Below the pieces are notes generated by a model. That model was given only the letters and a program-made list of their open reading frames with translations. It was not told the DNA's origin and ran no database searches. A stretch of DNA of 14,070 nt, taken from NCBI GenBank assembly GCA_031256755.1, contig JAIRPZ010000332.1, positions 1 to 14,070 on the forward strand. Direction: 5' to 3'. Both the position numbers and the translations under genes were made by a program. This stretch comes from Planctomycetaceae bacterium (GTDB lineage Bacteria > Planctomycetota > Planctomycetia > Pirellulales > Thermoguttaceae). Of this stretch, positions 6,217 to 14,070 are shown in pieces (positions within the stretch are counted from its first letter, which is position 1; each line of letters begins with the position of its first letter).

Positions 6217-7398
6217 TCATTCGTTCAATTCGTAGTTTCCGGTTTCCAGATTTTGCCGGTACAGGATTTCCGCCTTTTCCCGAATTTTTCGGACGGTTTT
6301 TTGCTGTGCCGGTTCGGTGCCGGTGAAAACGATTTCGTCGATCTCTTTTAGGGCCGCTTTCGGCTTGTTTTGAGTCATCAGCGTTTGTATCAGCATCAGC
6401 CGGACAAAAAAGGATTGTTCCGAATGACGATCCAAATACAGCCGCATAGATGCGGCGGCTTCCGTCCAATGCTGTCCGGTTGTTAATTGCCGAATCAGCA
6501 TCAGGTGCAGGTCTTTCGGAAGTTGCCAGTCCGAAAACATGTGTTCCGTTTTCCGGGCAATCACAAAAGCCGGCAGCGGTATTTGCTGCTGCAAGGCATG
6601 GACAATTTCTCCGGTTAATTGCTGTTTTTGTTTCTGGCGTTTTTCCTCTCGTTTTTTGATATTTTCCGGTTTTTGGGCTTCCCGCTCGGCTCGTTCTTCA
6701 TCGGTCAAGAGATTTTCTCCTGTCCACACAGAAAAAATGTCCCAATGTTCGCAATCGACAAAATTCATTTTCAGCATGGTTAGTCCGGCGATCAGCCCGA
6801 CAGCGGCTCCGAGGAGATGGAGCAGTTCGGTAGACAAACTGCCGCTGCGGAGAAAATAGAGAAACAAAGCGTCTTTCAGAATCAGCAATCCGGCAAGGAT
6901 TGTTATTTTTACGTCAAAATAGGATGTGCGGAAACACCCTCTATAAGCAACAATGAGCAGACATTCAATTGAATTGGCCGGAGCCCACAGCATTGCCATG
7001 ACCATCAATCCCGTAATAATTGCTGAAGCCCCCAGACAAGCACCCGGTTCGTGTCCCAGCATCATCAGTTGTACGGCTGCACCATAGACGATTCCGATGC
7101 CGGTATAAACGGCAAGCATTTTCACGGCACCCAGTTTGCCTTCGATGACTAATCCGAAAACCCAAAGGAAAAGCATGTTGCCGATCAAATGAAAGGGATC
7201 GGCATGCAGGAAATTTCCGGTAAGCCACTGAACGGGATGAATTCCGTTGCCGACAGACAGCAAAAACGGTTCGATTTGTTCTTTGGGAATATCAAATGTG
7301 AATCCGAAAATCAGAACGTTGATCACCATCATTGCGATGGTGATGACGGGGCGATAATAAATCGGTGCATCCGTATTGTAGGGGAAAAAGAGTATCAT
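6217..7398 (-). CDS. Rhomboid-family intramembrane serine protease with C-terminal soluble extension
   Basis: Rhomboids are polytopic membrane proteases that cut single-pass membrane proteins with a Ser-His dyad. The 393-residue protein has hydrophobic segments at about 17-34, 68-85, 94-114, 121-139, 165-183 and 192-211. The conserved HxxxxHxxxN pattern is LHADPFHLIGNM (H65, H70, N74). The nucleophile region is CLGASAIITG (S125), and the catalytic histidine is H194 in HLLGAAVGLIAG. The residue after the serine is alanine, where most rhomboids have glycine (GxSG). After the membrane core come a charged lysine/glutamate-rich linker (about 230-262) and a helical tail (263-393) that may be TPR-like. 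The promoter at 7425-7452 places the start at ATG 7398. Only a weak GGA precedes it. The gene is divergent from lysS and convergent with rpoB. Substrate unknown; activity is likely because the dyad is intact. Confidence 0.88.
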   Translation of the reverse strand: MILFFPYNTDAPIYYRPVITIAMMVINVLIFGFTFDIPKEQIEPFLLSVGNGIHPVQWLTGNFLHADPFHLIGNMLFLWVFGLVIEGKLGAVKMLAVYTGIGIVYGAAVQLMMLGHEPGACLGASAIITGLMVMAMLWAPANSIECLLIVAYRGCFRTSYFDVKITILAGLLILKDALFLYFLRSGSLSTELLHLLGAAVGLIAGLTMLKMNFVDCEHWDIFSVWTGENLLTDEERAEREAQKPENIKKREEKRQKQKQQLTGEIVHALQQQIPLPAFVIARKTEHMFSDWQLPKDLHLMLIRQLTTGQHWTEAAASMRLYLDRHSEQSFFVRLMLIQTLMTQNKPKAALKEIDEIVFTGTEPAQQKTVRKIREKAEILYRQNLETGNYELNE

Positions 7399-7424
7399 TC
7401 TGTCCGCACACGTTCTTTCATGAC

Positions 7425-7452
7425 ATTCTATCGTTTTTTGCGGGATTGTCTA
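7425..7452 (-). promoter_or_regulatory. Putative sigma70-type promoter of the rhomboid gene
   Basis: On the minus strand TAGACA (plus-strand 7447-7452, 5/6) is followed after 16 nt by TAGAAT (plus-strand 7425-7430, 5/6). Transcription would begin near 7418, leaving a leader of about 20 nt before the ATG at 7398. Confidence 0.5.
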
Positions 7453-7544
7453 TCATGCGGTTCCCGGAATGCCTGCCGGCGGCAAGTTTTTAGAATCTGA
7501 GATATTTCAAGAATTTTAGCGGACAGTATAGGTCTCTTGCGGAC

Positions 7545-7602
7545 GAAAACCGTTTGTGTTATCTTCAACGAAAAGCAATTCATTGCGTTAGAAAACCGAT
7601 TG
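7545..7602. repeat. Direct repeat GAAAACCG(T/A)TTG flanking a small dyad in the lysS upstream region
   Basis: GAAAACCGTTTG (7545-7556) recurs as GAAAACCGATTG (7591-7602), 46 bp apart. Between them lies GCAAT-TC-ATTGC (7575-7586). These sit 26-83 nt before the lysS ATG and may be regulatory-protein sites. No convincing lysS promoter was identified; TTGCGG with TATCTT 17 nt downstream is the best weak candidate. Nothing else was recognised in the 229-nt spacer apart from the rhomboid promoter. Confidence 0.3.
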
Positions 7603-7627
7603 ACTGTACGTTAAAACTGACTGCACG

Positions 7628-9121
7628 ATGACGAAAGAAGAACAGACCGGAACCGGCGTTGTCCTCGAAGCCGCCCGCCGCGAAAAATTGCGGAAAATCG
7701 AAGAACTCGGATTCGACCCCTGGGGACAGCGGTTCGATAATCATGCTTCCATCAGAACCATTCGGGCAAAAGAAAACGAAATCGTTCAAGAAGAATCAGC
7801 ACAGCACCCGAAAGGACCGAAAGTCCGGGCAGCAGGACGGATTATTTTGCAGCGGAAAAAAGGAAAACTGATTTTTCTCGACATCTGGGATTGGTCAGGC
7901 CGAATCCAAGTCCTTATCGGTGCCGGACAAGTCGGCGAAAAAAATTGGGAACTGGCGCAATGTTTCGACCTCGGCGACATCATCGGCGTAGACGGCGAAT
8001 TGATGAAAACCCGAACCGGCGAACTTTCCATTGCCGCTGAACAACTCACGTTCCTGTCCAAATCCCTCGAAACACCGCCGGATAAATTTCACGGACTCAC
8101 CGACCCCGATTTACGGAGCCGGATGCGGTATATGGATTTAGTCCACACGGACGGCGTGCTGGAACGAATGCTGCGGCGGACGAAAATTGTTCATTCCGTC
8201 CGAAGTACGCTCGCCGGAGAAGGTTTTGTCGAAGTGGAAGGTCCGACACTGCATACGATTGCCGGCGGTGCAGCGGCACGCCCCTTTGCAACTCATCATA
8301 ACGCACTGGACATTCCGCTGGTGCTGCGGATTGCACTGGAACTGCATTTGAAACGGCTGCTTGTCGGCGGAATGGAAAAGGTCTATGAACTCGGCAGGGT
8401 CTATCGCAACGAAGGGATTGACCAGCGGCATAATCCCGAATTCACAATGCTCGAAGTGTATCAGTCCTACGGCGATTACCGCTCAATGATGGACTTGACC
8501 GAAAAAATTATTCTTGATGCTTTGAAAGCCGCCGGTTTGGATTTTAAGATTTCATGGAACGGAAAGGAAATTGACTTTACTCCGCCGTTTGCGCGGAAGT
8601 CCTACGATGCGCTGATACAGGAACATACCGGCGTTGCTCCGAATGATTCCGCCGCCGTCATGGCGTATGCTGCGTCATTGAACCTTGAAACGGCAGGTAA
8701 ACATCCCGACGTTGTCAAAAATGAAGTGTTTGAAGAAAAGGTGGAAAAGAACTTGGTTCATCCGACTTTCGTGACGGATTATCCGGCGAGTATTTGTCCG
8801 CTGACGAAGCGGAAGCGGGGCGAACCGGACGTTGCCGAGCGGTTCGAGTTATTCGTGCAGGGAATGGAACTTGCCAATGCTTATACGGAACTGAACGACC
8901 CGGATTTGCAGGAGGAACTTTTCAGCAAACAGTTGGCGGGACAGAAAGCGGAAGACAGTATGGCGCGGATGGACAGGGATTTTATCCGGGCATTGCGTCA
9001 TGGCATGCCTCCGGCGGGCGGCTTGGGCATCGGCATTGACCGTCTCTGCATGCTGCTGACCGACACCGCTTCAATTCGCGAAGTGATTCTGTTTCCGCTG
9101 CAAAGACCGGAAAGTCACTGA
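7628..9121 (+). CDS. lysS: Lysine--tRNA ligase, class II
   Basis: It charges tRNA-Lys with lysine using ATP in the cytoplasm. The 497 residues match the class II LysRS length of about 500. An N-terminal OB-fold anticodon-binding domain (about 66-145, 'VRAAGRIILQRKKGKLIFLD') precedes the catalytic domain. Motif 1 surrounds VEVEGPTLHTIAGGAAARPF (201-220), motif 2 is VYRNEGIDQRHNPEFTMLEV (258-277) and motif 3 is GGLGIGIDRLCMLLTD (464-479) continuing to REVILFP (484-490). The segment LRIALELHLKRLLVGGMEKV (233-252) has alanine-leucine where the common form is 'RIAPEL', a variant I associate with planctomycete LysRS (from memory). Start ATG 7628 fits the family; the preceding bases contain no Shine-Dalgarno sequence. 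The ubiD-family gene follows after 34 nt with no terminator, so the two are probably co-transcribed. Confidence 0.97.
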   Translation: MTKEEQTGTGVVLEAARREKLRKIEELGFDPWGQRFDNHASIRTIRAKENEIVQEESAQHPKGPKVRAAGRIILQRKKGKLIFLDIWDWSGRIQVLIGAGQVGEKNWELAQCFDLGDIIGVDGELMKTRTGELSIAAEQLTFLSKSLETPPDKFHGLTDPDLRSRMRYMDLVHTDGVLERMLRRTKIVHSVRSTLAGEGFVEVEGPTLHTIAGGAAARPFATHHNALDIPLVLRIALELHLKRLLVGGMEKVYELGRVYRNEGIDQRHNPEFTMLEVYQSYGDYRSMMDLTEKIILDALKAAGLDFKISWNGKEIDFTPPFARKSYDALIQEHTGVAPNDSAAVMAYAASLNLETAGKHPDVVKNEVFEEKVEKNLVHPTFVTDYPASICPLTKRKRGEPDVAERFELFVQGMELANAYTELNDPDLQEELFSKQLAGQKAEDSMARMDRDFIRALRHGMPPAGGLGIGIDRLCMLLTDTASIREVILFPLQRPESH

Positions 9122-9155
9122 CATATAAACGGCTGCATAAGCCCGCATTGAACCA

Positions 9156-10931
9156 ATGGGATACCGTAATCTTCAATCCTGTATTGCCGATTTACGCAAG
9201 ACGGGGCAACTGGCCGAATATCATGAACCCGTTGACCCGTATCTCGAAGTCGCTGCCGTACAACGCCGTCTTTATGCAGCAAAATCGCCGGCCGTTCTTT
9301 TTACCCATGTCAAAAACTGCCGGTTTCCGATGCTCGCCAATCTGTACGGCACACAGCAGCGGATTGAATATATTTTTCGGGACGGCATCGAACCGCTGCG
9401 GTCGGCAATGAAAATGGCAAGCGAAATGCCTCCGAAGTTTGCATGGAAAGAAACGTGGACGCTGCTGAAATCATGGTATTATTCCCGCTTCAAGCATACG
9501 TCAACGTTGCGGTCTCCGTCCGTTTTACAAAACCGCATCACGCCAGCACAACTGCCGCAACTCGTTTCGTGGCAGGAAGACGGCGGCGCATACATTACCT
9601 TGCCGCAAGTTTTAACGCACGGAAAACATGGGTTTAATTTGGGAATGTACCGCGTGCAAATCAGCGGCAGCGATTATATTCCCGACAAAGAGTGCGGCTT
9701 GCATTATCAGATACAGCGGGGCATTGCCTTACACCATGCTGAAGCAAAACGGCAGGGGCAGCCGCTGCCGGTCAGGATATTTATCGGCGGTGCGCCATGT
9801 ATGACGCTTGCCGCCATTATGCCGCTGCCGGAAAATGTCAGCGAGATTCTCTTTGCCGGAATTCTCGGTCAGCACCGGATACCGCTCCTAAAAAATACCG
9901 GACATTTTCCTCTTGCCGAATTCTTCGGTATTTATTCCGAAGCCGATTTTTGTATCACCGGCATATTAACGGATGACGAGAAAACGGAAGGCCCTTTCGG
10001 CGACCATCTTGGTTATTACAGTTTGGCGCACAAGTTTCCCGTGATGAAAGTGACCGGCGTGTATCACCGCAAAGACGCAATCTATCCGTTCACGGTTGTC
10101 GGTCGTCCGCCGCAGGAAGATACGGAATTCGGCAAGTTCATTCACAACATCACCGGCGATATTGTTGCGAAAAAACTGCCCGGTGTTGAAGCGGTTCACG
10201 CTGTTGATGAAGCAGGCGTTCATCCGCTGCTTCTGGCAATCGGCAGAGAAACGTATCCGAATGAATTGCACACGGCAGCCCATAGTTTGCTCGGCAGCGG
10301 TCAACTGGCATTAGCAAAATATCTCTTTATTGCCGAACAAAAATCCAATCTGAATGTTTATGATGTTCCTGAATTTTTCCGGTATGTTTTGGAGCGGGTT
10401 GATTGGTGCAGGGATATTCATTTTGTCACGGAAACGTCAATGGACACGCTGGACTACACCGGCGGCAAATTAAATCACGGGTCAAAGGTTTTTATCACGG
10501 CAAGCGGTTCGCCGAAACGTCAACTTGCGCTGTCTGCCGACGGCGTTTCTGATTTGCCGTTAAAAAATCCCCGCGCTGCTATGCCGGGAGTTCTTTGCAT
10601 TGAAAATACGGAAATCAAAAACGGTCTGCCGGCAAATCGGCTGAAAGATTTTCCGTTAATCGTTATTGTTGACAATGCAGCGGAAGCCGCCTCATCCATC
10701 CGAAACTTTCTCTGGACGACATTCACGAAGAGCAATCCGGCGGCGGATATTCATGGCATTGACGAATTCACAGACAACAAACATTGGGGCTGCCGCGGTT
10801 CGTTGCTGATTGACGCACGCCGCAAGCCGCACCACGCACCGGAACTGACGGAATTGCCGGAAATAGCGAAGCGTGCAGATGAAATCGCCGAAAAGATTCT
10901 GACCGGGCATAAGAATCAGAAACAGCATTGA
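9156..10931 (+). CDS. UbiD-family prenylated-FMN-dependent decarboxylase (possibly menaquinone pathway)
   Basis: UbiD enzymes reversibly decarboxylate aromatic or unsaturated acids using prenylated FMN made by a UbiX partner. The 591-residue protein begins MGYRNLQSCIADLRKTGQL, typical of the family. Cofactor and substrate-site segments are visible: NLGMYRVQ (161-168), HYQIQRGIALHHAEAK (183-198), VRIFIGGAPCMTLAAIMPLP (206-225) and the catalytic EGPFGDHLGYYSL (278-290), where E278 and D283 match conserved UbiD acidic residues. PFTVVGRPPQEDT (311-323) is also family-like. It is about 100 residues longer than E. coli UbiD (about 490) and resembles the ~600-residue UbiD proteins of bacteria that use the futalosine menaquinone route. 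That substrate is inference; no ubiX or mqn gene is nearby. It sits 34 nt after lysS. The start has no Shine-Dalgarno sequence. Confidence 0.88.
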   Translation: MGYRNLQSCIADLRKTGQLAEYHEPVDPYLEVAAVQRRLYAAKSPAVLFTHVKNCRFPMLANLYGTQQRIEYIFRDGIEPLRSAMKMASEMPPKFAWKETWTLLKSWYYSRFKHTSTLRSPSVLQNRITPAQLPQLVSWQEDGGAYITLPQVLTHGKHGFNLGMYRVQISGSDYIPDKECGLHYQIQRGIALHHAEAKRQGQPLPVRIFIGGAPCMTLAAIMPLPENVSEILFAGILGQHRIPLLKNTGHFPLAEFFGIYSEADFCITGILTDDEKTEGPFGDHLGYYSLAHKFPVMKVTGVYHRKDAIYPFTVVGRPPQEDTEFGKFIHNITGDIVAKKLPGVEAVHAVDEAGVHPLLLAIGRETYPNELHTAAHSLLGSGQLALAKYLFIAEQKSNLNVYDVPEFFRYVLERVDWCRDIHFVTETSMDTLDYTGGKLNHGSKVFITASGSPKRQLALSADGVSDLPLKNPRAAMPGVLCIENTEIKNGLPANRLKDFPLIVIVDNAAEAASSIRNFLWTTFTKSNPAADIHGIDEFTDNKHWGCRGSLLIDARRKPHHAPELTELPEIAKRADEIAEKILTGHKNQKQH

Positions 10932-10979
10932 TGCCGTCTCTTGTGTCTCATTTGACGGAATCACTGATCCGCAGCGGAC

Positions 10980-11007
10980 TTGCCGGAAAAAAACAAGCGT
11001 ATACAAT
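10980..11007 (+). promoter_or_regulatory. Possible promoter of the restriction-modification gene (leaderless)
   Basis: TTGCCG (10980-10985), a 16-nt spacer and TACAAT (11002-11007). The predicted start of transcription, about 7 nt after the -10 box, coincides with the ATG at 11014, so the mRNA would have no 5' leader. The -35 box is only a partial match, and read-through from ubiD is an alternative. Confidence 0.3.
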
Positions 11008-11013
11008 GCTTCT

Positions 11014-14000
11014 ATGCAAACGGTTCACACCTACATATCCGCAATCAATCACATCTTTCAACAGGGCAACACAACCGAACATTCTTACCGGTCTGTTTTA
11101 TGCTCGCTCATCGAAACACTCGACGAAACGTTAACGACCGTCAATGAACCGCAAGGAACAAACGGAAACAAACCGGATATTTCCGTTTATCAAAAACGTT
11201 CCGGTGTTATCAGCGGATATACCGAAACAAAAGACATCGGAGAAGATTTAGAAAATAAAAAATTCACCGAACAATTCGACCGTTACCGTACTGCTCTCGG
11301 ACACATCATTTTTACAGATTATCTCCGTTTTCAATTTTGGCACAACGGCGAATTGCTGAAAGAGACAGTGATCGGCGAAGTCCGCAGCGGTAAAATCGTT
11401 CCGCTGCCAGAAAACTTTATCGTATTTGCCGATGTTCTCAAAGAATTTTTTCGGTATCACGGCAAGACAATCGCAACGGCATCCGAATTGGCGGCAGTCA
11501 TGGCACATAAGACTGTTTTGCTTGCCCGGCATATTGCAGCCGCGTTAAACGCAAAACAGGATAAACGTTCCGGCCGGCAATTACATGACCTCATGGAACA
11601 GTTTCAAGATATGCTTTTGCCGGCATTGAATACGGATGCTTTTGCGGATGTCTATGCACAAACCATTACATACGGTCTGTTTATTGCAAGATTTTATCAC
11701 AAAGACAAGCAGTCGTTTTCCCGCGGGTTTGTCTCCCGAATCCTTCCCCCATCGAATCCGTTATTGCGGAGGGTCTTTCAGGAGGTCGCAGGCGATGAAC
11801 TTGACGAGCGGATTGTTTGGGTTGTTGACGATTTGACTGCTGTTTTTAATGCGGCGGATTTCGGCAAGATTATGAACGAATTTGATTCAGCGGCGTTGAC
11901 CGCAGACCCCGTGATACACTTTTACGAAAGTTTTCTTGCCGCCTATAATCCCGAAGCCCGCAAAGACCGCGGTGTCTTTTATACTCCGCTGCCGATTGTT
12001 GACTACATCATTCGTTTTATTGACGAAACGCTTATTGAAGAGTTTGATTTACACAGCGGTCTTGCCGACAACACGAAGAGCGGCGGCGTGCATAAACTTC
12101 ATATTCTTGATCCCGCGACAGGAACGGGAACGTTCATTGCTGAAATCGTGAAGTTTATCTATCAACGGCAGAAAGACAAGGGACAACTCGGTACTTGGCA
12201 AAAATTTGTCAGCGAAGGACTGCTGCCTCGCTTGCACGGTTTCGAGATTTTGATGGCTCCGTATGCGGTTGCCCATCTGAAACTTGACGTTCTCTTGCAG
12301 AATACAGGGTATCAATTTGATGATGACGAACAAGTCGGTATCTATTTGACAAACAGTTTAGATGAAGGCAGAAGTGAACAGGAACATTTAACAGGCATCA
12401 GGTTAGTCGAAGAAGCAGTGCAGACAAACCGTGTCAAGCGGAAATATCCGGTGCTGGTCGTTATCGGCAATCCGCCCTATAAAAGCGCATCTGCGAATAA
12501 AAGTAAATGGTCGAAAAAACTGATTGCTTGTTATAAAGTGGAAGCCGGCGGCAGAAAACTGGAGGAACGCAACGGAAAGTGGTTAAACGATGATTACGTT
12601 AAGTTTATCCGTTTGGCAGAACAGTCTATCGAAAAAAATCAAAGCGGCGTGATTGGGTTTGTGAACAATCACGGATACCTTGACAATCCGACATTCCGCG
12701 GCATGCGTTGGAAACTTCTGCAAACGTTTGACAAGATTTACATTATCAACCTGCACGGCAGTTCACGCAAGAAAGAGCAAACACCTGACGGCGGCAAAGA
12801 TGAAAATCTGTTTGCAATACAAACAGGAGTCGCCATTAACATTTTTGTCAAAACGGGAAAGAAAAAGCACGGCGAACTTGCCGAAGTGTTTTATCGGGAC
12901 GTTTGGGGACTGGCGGACGATAAGTCGCAATGGCTGTTCAAGCATACAAGGACGAATTCCGGTTTCAAGAAATTATTTCCTCAATCGCCCTGCTATTTTT
13001 TCATTCCGAAAAAGTCAGATAAAGACAAAAATTATAACAGGGGTTTTTCGGTTGCGGAAATGTTTCCATTAAATACTTCTGGAATTGTGACGGCGAGGGA
13101 TCATCTTGCAGTTCAATTTTCGTTTGATGAAATGCGGAACACATTAGAGGATTTTATATCGCTGTCTGTCGAAGACGCAAGATATAAATATTCGCTGGGA
13201 CGCGATGTCCGCGATTGGTCGGTAGAACGGGCGCAAAAAGATGTCAGGAATACAGAGATTGACGAAAAGAACATTGTCCCGTTTGCCTACCGCCCGTTTG
13301 ATACACGATACACCTGCTACACGGGCAACGGGTGCGGTTTTCAATGCAACCCGCGTGATAAAATTATGCGGCATATCATCGGACGTAAAAATACTGTATT
13401 GATTACTACAAAAAATTTTCCGCAAAATCAGCAGTTTGACAAAGTTCTCTGCGTAGAAAATATATCCGATGCTCATATTATCGGCAGCAACGGCTATGTC
13501 TTTCCGCTTTATACTTACAGTTCAACAGGCAGTAAGTCAGTAAATCTTAATCCTGATATTCTTTCCGCTTTTACAAAAATTACCGGTGAAGAACAGACAC
13601 CGGAACAGATATTCGATTATATTTATGCGGTGTTGTATCGTCCGAAATACAGGCAGGAGTTTGCGGAATTTCTAAAATTTGATTTTCCCAAGATACCGTA
13701 TCCTGAAACGAAAAAAGAGTTTGCTCATTATGTAAAATTCGGTGCAAAGTTGCGTCAACTGCATTTATTCAAAAAAGTGCCGGCAAGCAAAGTCCGCTTT
13801 GATATTGCAGGCGGAAACCGTGTTGATGAGGTAAGGTATTCAAACGGTAATGTCTGGATGAACAAAGTGCAATACTTCGGTCATGTTTCTGAATCGGTGT
13901 GGGATTTTTGTATTGATCAGAAGCCGGCGCAGGAATACCTGAAAGACCGCAGAGGACGGGAATTAACGGCGGAGGAAATAGAGCATTACTGTAACATTAT

Positions 14001-14046
14001 TGCGGTATTGGAAGAAACTGAACGGATTATGCAGGATATGCCGTAG
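11014..14046 (+). CDS. Single-chain restriction-modification enzyme, type ISP/IIG-like (nuclease + N6-adenine methyltransferase + specificity)
   Basis: One 1010-residue polypeptide appears to cut and methylate DNA. A PD-(D/E)xK-like nuclease lies at the N-terminus: KPDISVYQ (53-60, D55) and GYTETKDIG (68-76, E71 and K73). A helical connector follows (about 140-300). The methyltransferase has VFYTPLPIVDYIIRF (321-335), SAM motif I LDPATGTGTF (365-374) and the catalytic NPPY (486-489), which marks N6-adenine specificity. The C-terminal part (about 650-960), with FAYRPFDTRYTCY (757-769), YVFPLYTY (828-835) and FDYIYAVLYRPKYRQEF (867-883), resembles the target-recognition region of type ISP enzymes such as LlaBIII. 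Classical ISP enzymes are about 1600 residues with a helicase; no helicase motifs are seen, so it functionally resembles type IIG. No separate specificity or methylase gene lies beside it. By eye its codon use is more A+T-rich than rpoB, consistent with horizontal transfer. The start lacks a Shine-Dalgarno sequence. Confidence 0.87.
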   Translation: MQTVHTYISAINHIFQQGNTTEHSYRSVLCSLIETLDETLTTVNEPQGTNGNKPDISVYQKRSGVISGYTETKDIGEDLENKKFTEQFDRYRTALGHIIFTDYLRFQFWHNGELLKETVIGEVRSGKIVPLPENFIVFADVLKEFFRYHGKTIATASELAAVMAHKTVLLARHIAAALNAKQDKRSGRQLHDLMEQFQDMLLPALNTDAFADVYAQTITYGLFIARFYHKDKQSFSRGFVSRILPPSNPLLRRVFQEVAGDELDERIVWVVDDLTAVFNAADFGKIMNEFDSAALTADPVIHFYESFLAAYNPEARKDRGVFYTPLPIVDYIIRFIDETLIEEFDLHSGLADNTKSGGVHKLHILDPATGTGTFIAEIVKFIYQRQKDKGQLGTWQKFVSEGLLPRLHGFEILMAPYAVAHLKLDVLLQNTGYQFDDDEQVGIYLTNSLDEGRSEQEHLTGIRLVEEAVQTNRVKRKYPVLVVIGNPPYKSASANKSKWSKKLIACYKVEAGGRKLEERNGKWLNDDYVKFIRLAEQSIEKNQSGVIGFVNNHGYLDNPTFRGMRWKLLQTFDKIYIINLHGSSRKKEQTPDGGKDENLFAIQTGVAINIFVKTGKKKHGELAEVFYRDVWGLADDKSQWLFKHTRTNSGFKKLFPQSPCYFFIPKKSDKDKNYNRGFSVAEMFPLNTSGIVTARDHLAVQFSFDEMRNTLEDFISLSVEDARYKYSLGRDVRDWSVERAQKDVRNTEIDEKNIVPFAYRPFDTRYTCYTGNGCGFQCNPRDKIMRHIIGRKNTVLITTKNFPQNQQFDKVLCVENISDAHIIGSNGYVFPLYTYSSTGSKSVNLNPDILSAFTKITGEEQTPEQIFDYIYAVLYRPKYRQEFAEFLKFDFPKIPYPETKKEFAHYVKFGAKLRQLHLFKKVPASKVRFDIAGGNRVDEVRYSNGNVWMNKVQYFGHVSESVWDFCIDQKPAQEYLKDRRGRELTAEEIEHYCNIIAVLEETERIMQDMP

Positions 14047-14070
14047 CGGGTAAGGCATTTGGCGATCGCC

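Noticed and set aside
10928..11134. Short open frame from a TTG overlapping the end of the ubiD-like gene and the start of the restriction-modification gene
   Set aside because: It overlaps both real genes in another phase, has a non-ATG start without a ribosome-binding site, and shows no recognisable sequence. A controller protein was considered, but no helix-turn-helix pattern is visible.
11461..11469. Gly-Lys-Thr (residues 150-152) in the restriction-modification protein as a possible Walker A motif
   Set aside because: The preceding residues (FFRYH) lack the glycine required by GxxxxGK(S/T), and no DEAD/Walker B motif follows, so it is not evidence of a helicase.
14061..14070. GGCGATCGCC at the window end, identical to the cyanobacterial HIP1 palindrome
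   Set aside because: Only this one occurrence was noticed, whereas HIP1 is highly repeated in cyanobacterial genomes. The proteins here do not look cyanobacterial, so it is taken as chance.

Overview
The window is ordinary bacterial chromosome, probably from a planctomycete. This rests on how the proteins read: the L2, RpoB and class II LysRS sequences, a rhomboid with a long C-terminal tail, and a long-form UbiD. Base composition looks near 50% G+C with many CGG/CCG codons. An anaerobic or gut Pirellulales-like lineage would fit, but that is only an impression. No rRNA, tRNA, CRISPR array, prophage or insertion sequence was seen.

Layout from left to right. (1) The start of a leftward gene whose N-terminus resembles GspE/PilB ATPases (1-92). 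(2) A 186-nt divergent spacer with a 22-bp inverted repeat around A+T-rich heptamers, plus one promoter for each direction. (3) cheR, rightward (279-1166). (4) rplB (ribosomal protein L2), leftward, as a lone gene with its own promoter (1241-2104). (5) A 318-nt divergent spacer holding the rplB and rpoB promoters, a perfect 13-bp dyad and a structured rpoB leader. (6) rpoB, rightward (2423-6157). (7) A rhomboid intramembrane protease gene, leftward and convergent with rpoB (6217-7398). (8) lysS and a ubiD-family decarboxylase, rightward, 34 nt apart and probably co-transcribed (7628-10931). (9) A 1010-residue single-chain restriction-modification enzyme of the type ISP/IIG kind, rightward (11014-14046).

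Most genes here are housekeeping: translation (L2, LysRS), transcription (RNA polymerase beta) and quinone-type metabolism (UbiD). They are not in their usual neighbourhoods. L2 is outside the S10 operon, and rpoB has neither rplJ/rplL upstream nor rpoC downstream. The restriction-modification gene is the one clear accessory, defence-type gene. No complete, evidently new multi-gene system is visible. The points most worth checking are the dispersed core genes, the almost complete lack of Shine-Dalgarno sequences, the inverted-repeat element before cheR, and the helicase-less ISP-like enzyme.
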